NCBI GenBank assembly: GCA_002690445.1
Contig: NZER01000188.1
Location: 1-13,593 of the forward strand
Length of the DNA stretch: 13,593 nt
Source: Candidatus Pacearchaeota archaeon
Lineage (GTDB): Archaea > Nanoarchaeota > Nanoarchaeia > Pacearchaeales > GW2011-AR1
Direction of reading: 5' to 3'
Of this stretch, positions 1 through 5,513 are shown piece after piece. Each line of letters begins with the position of its first letter. Position 1 is the first letter of the stretch. The notes under the pieces are model-generated. The model saw nothing but the letters and a program-made list of their open reading frames with translations. It was not told where the DNA came from and did not search any database. The position numbers and the translations under genes were made by a program.

Positions 1-2
1 CA

Positions 3-230
3 CGCCAGAAGGCGGCGCTATGGTCGAGCCGCAAACGCAAAGCGAACCTCATTCGGAAGAGGCTGGAGTCGGGGCAACCATACCGCGAGGCGGATGGGAC
101 GATCTGGTTTTTCGTCGCCGATCTGACGGCCCAGTGGGGCCAGGTCATAGTCTCCACATGGGCCGGCGAGGTTAAAACCGACGAGAGGATATATCCCAAC
201 ATCGACGCCGCTCTGGAAGCGGAGATCTAA
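3..230 (+). CDS. C-terminal part of an unrecognised plus-strand protein
   Basis: An open frame enters from the left edge and gives the last 75 residues of a protein ending at TAA 228-230. The segment starts very basic (motif SSRKRKANLIRKRLESG), continues into a hydrophobic beta-type stretch (TIWFFVADLTAQWGQVIVST) and ends in a short acidic helix (AALEAEI). I do not recognise the family. The frame is preferred over the antisense one because a textbook plus-strand terminator follows 19 bases after the stop. This is the only gene in the window that reads rightward, converging on the structural operon, so it probably belongs to a different transcription unit, possibly early or host-derived. The start lies outside the window. 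Confidence 0.6.
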   Translation, partial: RQKAALWSSRKRKANLIRKRLESGQPYREADGTIWFFVADLTAQWGQVIVSTWAGEVKTDERIYPNIDAALEAEI

Positions 231-248
231 AGGACTCCCCGCCCACCA

Positions 249-279
249 AGCCCTCGGCCTTGCCGGGGGCTTTTTCTTT
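249..279 (+). terminator. Intrinsic terminator of the left plus-strand gene
   Basis: The stem AGCCCTCGGC / GCCGGGGGCT (249-258 with 262-271) has ten pairs, one of them U.G, and a three-base loop. A T-rich run (TTTTTCTTT, 271-279) follows at once. The T-run lies only on the plus side, and on the minus transcript the U.G pair becomes an A.C mismatch. It therefore terminates rightward transcription. Confidence 0.85.
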
Positions 280-449
280 GTCTCCACGCTTAATTTTTAT
301 ACCTTTTTTAGAAACCCGTCGCTCTGAGAGCCACACACAGGCGTTTTTCTCGTCGGGGTGGTACTTTACTACCTCTGTACTATTTTCTACACCATGCTTT
401 GCTAGGGGTAGTGGGGTTGACGGCCAAAGGGACGGGAGCCTGCTTGACA

Positions 450-481
450 CCAGAAGCCCCCGGCGAACCGAGGGCTCCTGG
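450..481 (-). terminator. 14-bp UUCG-loop hairpin, terminator-like, at the operon end
   Basis: Read as minus-strand RNA, the arms 481-468 and 463-450 form CCAG-G-AGCCC-U-CGG, loop UUCG, CCG-G-GGGCU-U-CUGG: fourteen continuous pairs of which two are G.U. Read as plus-strand RNA, those two positions are C.A or A.C mismatches, so the structure is built for leftward transcription. The inner nine pairs match the stem of the plus-strand terminator at 249-271, inverted. No U-run follows, so it is not a standard intrinsic terminator. It may act as a 3'-end stabiliser, processing site or imperfect terminator. Confidence 0.4.
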
Positions 482-484
482 TAG

Positions 485-519
485 AGGAGGTGAGAAGAAT
501 GCCGCTGATGGCCCTGTAG
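485..519 (+). promoter_or_regulatory. Orphan perfect Shine-Dalgarno with a six-codon ORF
   Basis: AGGAGGTGA (485-493) is complementary to nine bases of the 16S rRNA 3' tail and sits eight bases before ATG 499. The frame is only MPLMAL followed by TAG. No longer gene uses this start, and I see no matching plus-strand promoter. It could be a leader peptide, a decayed gene start, or the antisense image of a minus-strand RNA carrying an anti-Shine-Dalgarno sequence. Confidence 0.2.
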
Positions 520-613
520 GCCCGATTAACGGGGTCAGAAACCTAGGGCCGTGGTTGACCTCACCCACCGCCGCAATCGCCACCGTAACTCCCCCGCTGA
601 TGGCTGTCTGAAT

Positions 614-622
614 ATTATAGCA
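614..622 (-). promoter_or_regulatory. Extended -10 promoter candidate, leftward
   Basis: On the minus strand the sequence TGCTATAAT gives a perfect TATAAT (614-619) with the TGn extension (620-622). No TTGACA-like -35 is visible at the right distance, but extended -10 promoters can work without one. Predicted transcription would begin near 607 and run into the gene-poor segment and the hairpin at 450-481, which suggests a short RNA of roughly 125-160 bases. No test is possible from sequence alone. Confidence 0.4.
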
Positions 623-635
623 CGCCGCCGACGGC

Positions 636-887
636 CTAGACGTGGGCGTGGTCTTCCAGATGCCGGACCAGATTAGCACGCAGGTCGCGAACGTCACTCT
701 TGAGGTCTAGCAGGTCGTCCCGCACCGCATCCAGTCTGGCGACCACGATAGGAGGACAGGCCGACGGGCAACGGCTGGCTCCGTTCTGCCTGTCCCTCCG
801 GCGCGTGAGCAACCAGAGAGCCGCCAGCACGATGACGCCCGCCGGGCCGATGGCCGCGACCACCGCTTGGACAACATCTCCGTCCAT
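636..887 (-). CDS. Small membrane protein: one TM helix plus coiled coil (lysis-type)
   Basis: This 83-residue protein starts at ATG 887 after a GGGGCG ribosome site, nine bases behind the stop of the 58-residue membrane gene. Residues 10-28 (AAIGPAGVIVLAALWLL) form one membrane helix, followed by the positive stretch RRRDR that should stay in the cytoplasm. Residues 48-80 form an amphipathic helix with heptad-like Leu/Val spacing (LDAVRDDLLDLKSDVRDLRANL). It is the last gene of the leftward operon. The layout resembles small phage lysis or membrane-anchor proteins of the holin/haemolysin-accessory type, although in XhlA the coiled coil precedes the membrane helix. Function is inferred from position and topology only. 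Confidence 0.7.
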   Translation of the reverse strand: MDGDVVQAVVAAIGPAGVIVLAALWLLTRRRDRQNGASRCPSACPPIVVARLDAVRDDLLDLKSDVRDLRANLVRHLEDHAHV

Positions 888-896
888 ATCGCCCCG

Positions 897-1073
897 TTAT
901 TCGTTTTCCAGCACCTTGAGTGATACGCCACCCAAGAACCCGAACACGCCCCCGATGACGGCCGTCAACACCTCTATCGCGCCTAACCGGAAGCCCAACC
1001 AGGCGGCGAAACAGCTAAACACGGTCGCGCAGATAATCGCTGCAAGTATCTGGGGACGCAATCGCGATACCAT
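897..1073 (-). CDS. Holin-like two-helix membrane protein
   Basis: A short gene of 58 codons starts at ATG 1073, immediately after the TAG of the upstream gene (TAGATG) and behind a GGAGG ribosome site, and ends at TAA 897-899. Residues 8-28 (QILAAIICATVFSCFAAWLGF) and 33-52 (IEVLTAVIGGVFGFLGGVSL) are two hydrophobic helices joined by a very short turn. The N-terminus is basic (MVSRLRP) and the C-terminus short and charged (KVLENE). Size, two helices and place at the end of the structural operon fit a class II-type holin, but such proteins share little sequence, so this is inference. No endolysin is visible next to it in this window. Confidence 0.7.
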   Translation of the reverse strand: MVSRLRPQILAAIICATVFSCFAAWLGFRLGAIEVLTAVIGGVFGFLGGVSLKVLENE

Positions 1074-1670
1074 CTAGCCTCCGCTAGCGTCCAATGTTCT
1101 TGCCACATCCTCTAGCGTGGCTCCCAATGCGCTATCATATGCAGTTAAGATGGCATACATTTTTGAGTTTTGAGAGGTGTGGATTGGTGAGAATACGTTA
1201 TCTTCAATCGAGTCTACCAATATGTCTACGACCTGTTGATGCCATATGTTGAAATCTGCTATAAACTCGTCCGAAATGCCCTGCCGTCGTGCGTCTGCGA
1301 TATACGATACGACAGTATCATTCAGGTTTTTAGATGCAACCGCATGGAACTGGTCATCACTCAGATTATTGAAGTCGGTAAGTCGAACCATGTCCTCTAA
1401 CGCATCATGGAAAGCAGTGAATTTAATCGTCAAAAACAGCCTAGCCTCGTCAGAGACTTGCGTCTGAGGGATAATCAGATCGACCCAGGTGTCCGCATGT
1501 GTGAATAGCGAGTGGCCCAGCAGGGTCTCCTGGTCGATGATGCCTGCCGCCAACCTACGCTCCTCGGTGGCCCGCCCCTGCTGGCCCTGGTAGTAAGTCA
1601 CGGCCAGCGGCCCTAGAATGCCAGTGATGAACGCCACGGCGATGGCTCCGATAATTGCTGGGCTCTTCAT
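1074..1670 (-). CDS. Membrane-anchored helical protein, function unknown
   Basis: The protein has 198 residues. The start is the ATG at 1670, which overlaps the stop of the upstream tail gene as ATGA; an open frame extends further upstream but would overlap that gene by about 65 bases. Residues 4-27 (PAIIGAIAVAFITGILGPLA) form one N-terminal membrane helix. The rest is predicted mostly alpha-helical and soluble, rich in Asp, Glu, His and Phe, with no cysteine and no catalytic motif that I recognise. The anchor-plus-helical-domain layout recalls membrane sensors and some phage superinfection or lysis-control proteins. Its position before two small membrane genes supports a role at the cell envelope late in infection. 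Confidence 0.7.
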   Translation of the reverse strand: MKSPAIIGAIAVAFITGILGPLAVTYYQGQQGRATEERRLAAGIIDQETLLGHSLFTHADTWVDLIIPQTQVSDEARLFLTIKFTAFHDALEDMVRLTDFNNLSDDQFHAVASKNLNDTVVSYIADARRQGISDEFIADFNIWHQQVVDILVDSIEDNVFSPIHTSQNSKMYAILTAYDSALGATLEDVARTLDASGG

Positions 1671-2155
1671 GGTAGCTCTTCGGGCCACGCAGTTTTTAGA
1701 GCCCCGGGCGTAGTGTACTGCTCCAAGTCGCATGTCTGTGGGACATCCCTGAGGCCCTGCTTCAGGTCAGCAATTCGTTGCTGTTCCACTGTGTCCCCGG
1801 CCTCAAGAGCTTTTAGATATGGCACATCCAGCTTCGCCAGCCCCGCGTCCCGTGCCTTCCGTATGTGGGCCATCTGGATAGTCCGGGCCTTGGGCATATT
1901 GATGGCCGGACCATTTTGCCACTCCCCAGCATCAAAGAAGTAGTCCCACTCGGGCGGGAAGTCGGCCTTGTCTACTATATAAACATCTGCATCTGGCGCA
2001 ATCAGACCCACTTCGATGTTCCGTTGGATGATGTGTTCCAGCAGTTCTTCCTCAGTATCAAACACGATGTTGCTGGACCCATAGGGAGGGATGAACTCCC
2101 GCAGGTTGTGGAAGTCGCGGTCAGGGTCGGTATTCAGTGACAAGATACGTTTCAT
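1667..2155 (-). CDS. Tail-fibre-assembly-like protein
   Basis: This 162-residue protein starts one base after the stop of the tail-fibre gene and is coupled to the next gene by ATGA. Residues about 85-160 show the architecture of phage fibre-assembly and DUF4376-like tails: a helix full of Ala and Lys (MPKARTIQMAHIRKARDAGL), then a segment ending in LRDVP and a final WPEEL. In known families the corresponding motif is LR-D/N-L/I-P near the C-terminus. The N-terminal half is acidic, with the aromatic segment DFPPEWDYFFDAGEW. Being directly downstream of the fibre gene fits a chaperone for fibre trimerisation. It could instead be a minor virion protein. The family assignment is from pattern memory and has not been searched. 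Confidence 0.6.
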   Translation of the reverse strand: MKRILSLNTDPDRDFHNLREFIPPYGSSNIVFDTEEELLEHIIQRNIEVGLIAPDADVYIVDKADFPPEWDYFFDAGEWQNGPAINMPKARTIQMAHIRKARDAGLAKLDVPYLKALEAGDTVEQQRIADLKQGLRDVPQTCDLEQYTTPGALKTAWPEELP

Positions 2156-2156
2156 G

Positions 2157-3245
2157 TTATTGATTCCCGAAGGCGATAACGTGATGATTGGAATCTACTG
2201 AGGCGGTAGGATCAGGGTCGCCAGGAGCGTTCGTCCCATATCGCAGGGACCCTGTCTGTGGGTCACGGTGGTGGGTGAGCGCAATAGTTCCCAGGTCGGT
2301 GCTCTCACTTGTAACGGTCGCAGCGTAGTTGGCGTTGGCAAAGGATACATCCCAAGTCACTGTATAATCGCCCGTGGCATTCCGTGCGAGACTCGCCACA
2401 TTCAGGCTATCATCCCCGAGCGTGTCGCCGGGGTTGGTGGTGGTTGTCGTTGTGTAGTATCCGGCGACACCGGCACCAATATAGGCTTTCAACCGGCTGG
2501 CGGCTGTCTTCCGGTTGGTGCCCCCGGCCCCATCATCGACGATAAACAGGTCAGTACCAACAATGCCAGCGCCAATGTCTGTACCACCGTCAATGTCCAA
2601 GTTAGCAATAGCGAAGGCACCAGTAGCAGCGCCCACATAGGTCTTGAACCGGCTGGCCTCAGCCTTGCGGTTGGTTCCCCCAGCGCCATCGTCAATAATA
2701 AGTAGGTCGGCGTCAACGATAGCCGCACCGATGTCGGTGCCACCGTCAATGTCCAAGGCCGGGAGTGTCACCTGCCCGCCTCGATTCGCCGCTGTGTGGG
2801 TGTGGTTCGCGTTAGTCCATCCGGTGGCGGCAATTGTCGGAGCCGTCAGCGTCTTATTCGCTAGAGTTTGGGCTAAGGTTGTTACGACCAGCGTATCAGT
2901 GCCGGTTATCAGTGGCAGATTGAGGATGCGCTCTGCGGCGATGGCCGCCGGAGTGATGACGTAGTTAAACGCATCGTCCGACCCCCGAATGTTCAGCAGG
3001 TTGACTTCCATCTCTTGGATTTGGATGGCATCGTCGTACTTTAACCGTTGCTTAGAAGCCCCACTGACAATTTCGACATCAAACTGGCCCTCTGTACCGT
3101 GGCTGACGGTCCAGAGACCCGCCGAATCGGTCGTGGTGGTGGCTCTAACAGGCGTTGTAGTGTTTCGGTCATATAAGTTGGCCGTCGCGCCTGTTACGGC
3201 GTCACCAAGATCGTCATAGACAAATCCTTGGAATAAGAGGGCCAT
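2157..3245 (-). CDS. Tail fibre protein with duplicated module
   Basis: The protein has 362 residues, with a GGGGAGG ribosome site overlapping the upstream stop. Residues 5-60 look like an Ig/carboxypeptidase-regulatory-like beta domain (VYDDLGDAVTGATANLYD ... DSAGLWTV). Residues 124-140 contain LAQTLANKTLTAPTI, a motif very common in phage fibres. Residues 164-259 hold two copies of a 44-residue module (LDIDGGTDIGA ... DDGAGGTNRK ... K-Y-I/V-GA) spaced 52 residues apart. A Thr-rich linker (YYTTTTTTNPGDT) leads to a beta-rich C-terminal domain (about 275-362) that may contact the receptor. A fibre-assembly-like gene follows directly, which supports the assignment. Confidence 0.8.
   Translation of the reverse strand: MALLFQGFVYDDLGDAVTGATANLYDRNTTTPVRATTTTDSAGLWTVSHGTEGQFDVEIVSGASKQRLKYDDAIQIQEMEVNLLNIRGSDDAFNYVITPAAIAAERILNLPLITGTDTLVVTTLAQTLANKTLTAPTIAATGWTNANHTHTAANRGGQVTLPALDIDGGTDIGAAIVDADLLIIDDGAGGTNRKAEASRFKTYVGAATGAFAIANLDIDGGTDIGAGIVGTDLFIVDDGAGGTNRKTAASRLKAYIGAGVAGYYTTTTTTNPGDTLGDDSLNVASLARNATGDYTVTWDVSFANANYAATVTSESTDLGTIALTHHRDPQTGSLRYGTNAPGDPDPTASVDSNHHVIAFGNQ
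2469..2756 (-). repeat. Tandem duplication inside the tail-fibre gene
   Basis: Two in-frame units, 2625-2756 and 2469-2600, each encode 44 residues with a period of 52 codons. Shared blocks include LDIDGGTDIGA and DDGAGGTNRK. Synonymous and conservative differences (for example LLIIDD versus LFIVDD, and EASRFKTYVGA versus AASRLKAYIGA) show that the copies are not brand new. Such modules usually form repeated shaft or knob elements of a trimeric fibre. Confidence 0.85.
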
Positions 3246-3246
3246 G

Positions 3247-3639
3247 TTACCTCCCCAACCGGCTCAAATCCTGGTATCGCAGCGCGGCCCGGACAAAGCG
3301 GCGCGCGTCACGCAGGATGTCAGTTTCGTCAATGAAAATCAACGTGACCCCCTGGCCTGCCAGTTGCGCTCTCGCCATTCTATCATTCCTTAGTGGCGCA
3401 GGCCCCGCATGGTAGTAATCTCCTTGGACGTTAATCGCTAGATCAGGAGGGTCTACGAATAGGAAGTCCACCACCATTCCACCCTTCTGCAAGCGCCCAC
3501 CTTGGAAAGCGGATTGATAGGTGAAGTCTATGTCGGGCCGTTTCCCCAGCCGCAACAACTCCCGAAATACCAAGAACTCAGGCAGAGAACCAGGCCAACC
3601 TGCTGGTGCCGTCCGATCTAGTATGCCGTCTAGCGTCAT
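3247..3639 (-). CDS. Vsr/PD-(D/E)XK-like nuclease-fold protein
   Basis: This 130-residue protein is coupled by ATGA to the propeller gene before it. The order of motifs matches small restriction-like folds of the Vsr/DUF559 kind: an N-terminal helix with Glu (GSLPEFLVFREL, E21), a strand with an acidic residue (MVVDFLF, D58), then INVQGDYYH (residues 69-77), which corresponds in layout to the F-V-x-G-x-x-W-H motif of Vsr, then a helix with R-N-D-R (84-87) and GVTLIFIDETDIL, a final strand and helix. The usual E/Q-x-K triad is partly altered: Gln72 is present, and a Lys two residues later is not. Catalysis is therefore uncertain. Why a nuclease-like fold sits between tail genes is unclear; it may be a virion-associated or DNA-binding protein. 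Confidence 0.65.
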   Translation of the reverse strand: MTLDGILDRTAPAGWPGSLPEFLVFRELLRLGKRPDIDFTYQSAFQGGRLQKGGMVVDFLFVDPPDLAINVQGDYYHAGPAPLRNDRMARAQLAGQGVTLIFIDETDILRDARRFVRAALRYQDLSRLGR

Positions 3640-5513
3640 CGTTCCGTCAGCGTAAGTTGCATTTCGCCTCTTTGGTCATGCCCGGTATGCTGGAACTCCG
3701 CTGAAGGCCCGACATCAACGTAGAAGGTCGAGCCGCCAGTTTCATCGTCGCGGAACAGGAACGGCACCAAAGTCGTGCTCGCAATCGCAGTTTCCGCAGC
3801 CGCTCGTAGAATCTCCGGTTGGTCACCGTGGGAGTTCTCTTTGGCCAGGTCCAAGACAACGTTGAACCCCCACTTCACAGGCAGTTTCTTCCGGTATACC
3901 AACGTTAGGTTGACCAGTTGGGGCGTGAGGGTGTTTGTTGAGCCTCGGGCTAGATTGACCTTGAATTTGATCCACTCGAAGCCGATTCCCACGGGATTCG
4001 CAGTAGTCGGCAAAGTGAAGGTGGTGATGCCATCTGTTGTGATGGTCGTGAGAGCTGTGAACGATTCGATCAGGTTTATCGCCCACGAAATGATTACCGT
4101 CTCGGTTGCTGATAGGTCAAGCGTGTCTCCCTTGAGCTGAAGCCCCAACTTATCCACTTCCATCTGGCCGATGTTGTACCACGAGGTCTCGTGCTCGGCG
4201 CTCGAAGCGTAAGGCAGGTCGCTGATCTCGTTTGGGTTGACAATCTGAGAGGGGATCTGCATGTAGTAGATGATCCCACCGAGTCCCCACCAAAGGCGAT
4301 ATTTACCGTAGGCATTGCTGACTATGCAAAACGTGATAGCGCGGTCGGTAGACCCACTGAGCCACTTCACTTCCCAACCACGGTCATCCCACCCGAGCAG
4401 CGAAGAGAACCCGGTATTGGGGGGTAGGACAACCCCGTGGTGATTCCCCGCACCTCTGGTGGCAAATAGCGTCCGCGTGCTTTGGTCGAATGCGGTTGTC
4501 GCGTCGTTCACCGCAATGAGGTCGTTGTGAGTGGAAACAAGTTGCCGGATGGTCCCACCCTTGCCAGACGGCACCCCATCGTCCCGGTCAGGCCCTACCA
4601 CGGTCACGACAGCCGAGTTGGTCCCGTTAATGAACTTGGTGATCCCGAGCCCTGCCGGGATATAGGCGGAGTCCCGCCATTGGATTGCTCCCCGGCTTCC
4701 GTCTGGGTGGACGGGCTGCTGTACGCCATCGACGCGAACCCACTTTTTGTTGGCTGAGTCGTGACTAAAGAGCCCTACCTTGGTCCCGGCGTACAAGATG
4801 ACATCACCCGCAGCGTTACGCGCTTGGAAAAGGGCTGTTGCGTATCCGTCAGGCAAGGGGAGTTGAGCGTCCGTGGTCTCTGTCCCAATACTGCTAGCCA
4901 ACCAGAGGAGTCCTGTGTTGTCGATCCCCCACAGTTTATCATCCCAAAACTCAAGGTATTTGGTGTCCGTTGTGTCGTCGGTCCAGGTCGCGCCATCGAA
5001 GTAGGTATATCCACCTGTGTGGGCAAAAGCGAGATATACTGTCCCGCCAATCCGGATGTCACTAATTGCATCCGTGGCCACAGCGGGGAGGGTATGTAGG
5101 CTACTGCCCCAAGAATCGGCCCCGTTGTCATACTTTCTGACCGATGTCCCGAATGCGGCGTATACTTCATCGGCGAGCGTAGCAATTGCCCCAATGGTGA
5201 AGCTGCCACTAACGCCTGACGCAGCAGTAGCCACAGGTAGATTGGGCAACGTGAGGGACTTGTACCGCAGCGAGGCCGTCGAGAACCAAGGACGGTCCTG
5301 CGGGCTGACGCTCGTATCTTTGAACAACCCGACCCCACCGCCCCAGTCAGAAATAGCTAACGGCGAGGCGTTGGGGTTGCTATCACGGGTGGTATCACCC
5401 ACCACCACCTTACCAGGATAGATGGACGCGAGAAACTTCTGCACGGGGCGTTTAACCGGGTAAAACACCCCGTTAAGCAGGATTTCGTTTTCACTAACAA
5501 CTGTGTCGGCCAT
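3636..5513 (-). CDS. Large beta-propeller-like tail protein
   Basis: I place the start of this 625-residue protein at ATG 5513, which shares one base with the upstream stop (TGATG); a longer frame would overlap the adaptor gene by about 70 bases. The N-terminus (ENEILLNGVFYPVKRPVQ) and GKVVVGDTTRDSNPN are of a type common in metagenomic tail proteins. Residues about 90-400 show repeated strand blocks with aromatic or Gly turns (LWGIDNTGLLWLASS; VILYAGTKVGLFSHDS; LIAVNDATTAFDQSTRTLF), as expected for propeller blades. The last 200 residues are beta-rich and end with a domain containing LVPFLFRDD and GHDQRGEMQLTLTE. Following an adaptor gene, it could play the nozzle role that T7 gp12, also a propeller, plays in short tails. 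It could also be a receptor-binding or hub protein. Confidence 0.7.
   Translation of the reverse strand: MADTVVSENEILLNGVFYPVKRPVQKFLASIYPGKVVVGDTTRDSNPNASPLAISDWGGGVGLFKDTSVSPQDRPWFSTASLRYKSLTLPNLPVATAASGVSGSFTIGAIATLADEVYAAFGTSVRKYDNGADSWGSSLHTLPAVATDAISDIRIGGTVYLAFAHTGGYTYFDGATWTDDTTDTKYLEFWDDKLWGIDNTGLLWLASSIGTETTDAQLPLPDGYATALFQARNAAGDVILYAGTKVGLFSHDSANKKWVRVDGVQQPVHPDGSRGAIQWRDSAYIPAGLGITKFINGTNSAVVTVVGPDRDDGVPSGKGGTIRQLVSTHNDLIAVNDATTAFDQSTRTLFATRGAGNHHGVVLPPNTGFSSLLGWDDRGWEVKWLSGSTDRAITFCIVSNAYGKYRLWWGLGGIIYYMQIPSQIVNPNEISDLPYASSAEHETSWYNIGQMEVDKLGLQLKGDTLDLSATETVIISWAINLIESFTALTTITTDGITTFTLPTTANPVGIGFEWIKFKVNLARGSTNTLTPQLVNLTLVYRKKLPVKWGFNVVLDLAKENSHGDQPEILRAAAETAIASTTLVPFLFRDDETGGSTFYVDVGPSAEFQHTGHDQRGEMQLTLTER

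Larger units (their letters stand above)
280..635. other. Non-coding region between convergent transcription units
   Basis: About 355 bases hold no gene I trust. Bases 281-400 are unusually AT-rich for this window (TTAATTTTTATACC, then a T6 run) and include the short palindrome GCTCTGAGAGC near 331-341. Bases 400-600 carry a minus-strand-favoured hairpin (450-481), an orphan perfect Shine-Dalgarno on the plus strand (485-493), and an extended -10 promoter on the minus strand (614-622). Both strands have open frames of 65-105 codons here, but they are proline-, glycine- and alanine-rich, run across the hairpin, and resemble no family I know. Confidence 0.55.

Noticed and set aside
18..287. Minus-strand frame of 89 codons at the left edge
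   Set aside because: It starts inside the plus-strand terminator and is antisense to an open frame that ends properly before this terminator.
444..472. TTGACA at 444-449 as a plus-strand -35 box
   Set aside because: The bases 17 downstream (ACCGAG) do not resemble a -10 box and fall in the hairpin.
380..583. Minus-strand frame of 67 codons with a GTG start and GGGGGAG site, downstream of the 83-residue membrane gene
   Set aside because: It runs straight through the 14-bp hairpin, is dominated by Pro, Gly, Ala and Ser, and resembles no family; the RNA structure explains the segment better. It stays possible at perhaps 15 percent.
399..611. Plus-strand frame of 70 codons in the same segment
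   Set aside because: Low-complexity Gly/Pro/Ala composition, no ribosome site at its ATG, and it crosses the hairpin and the orphan Shine-Dalgarno in another frame.
2268..2705. Plus-strand frame of 145 codons
   Set aside because: Shadow of the tail-fibre gene whose internal repeat is mirrored in the translation.
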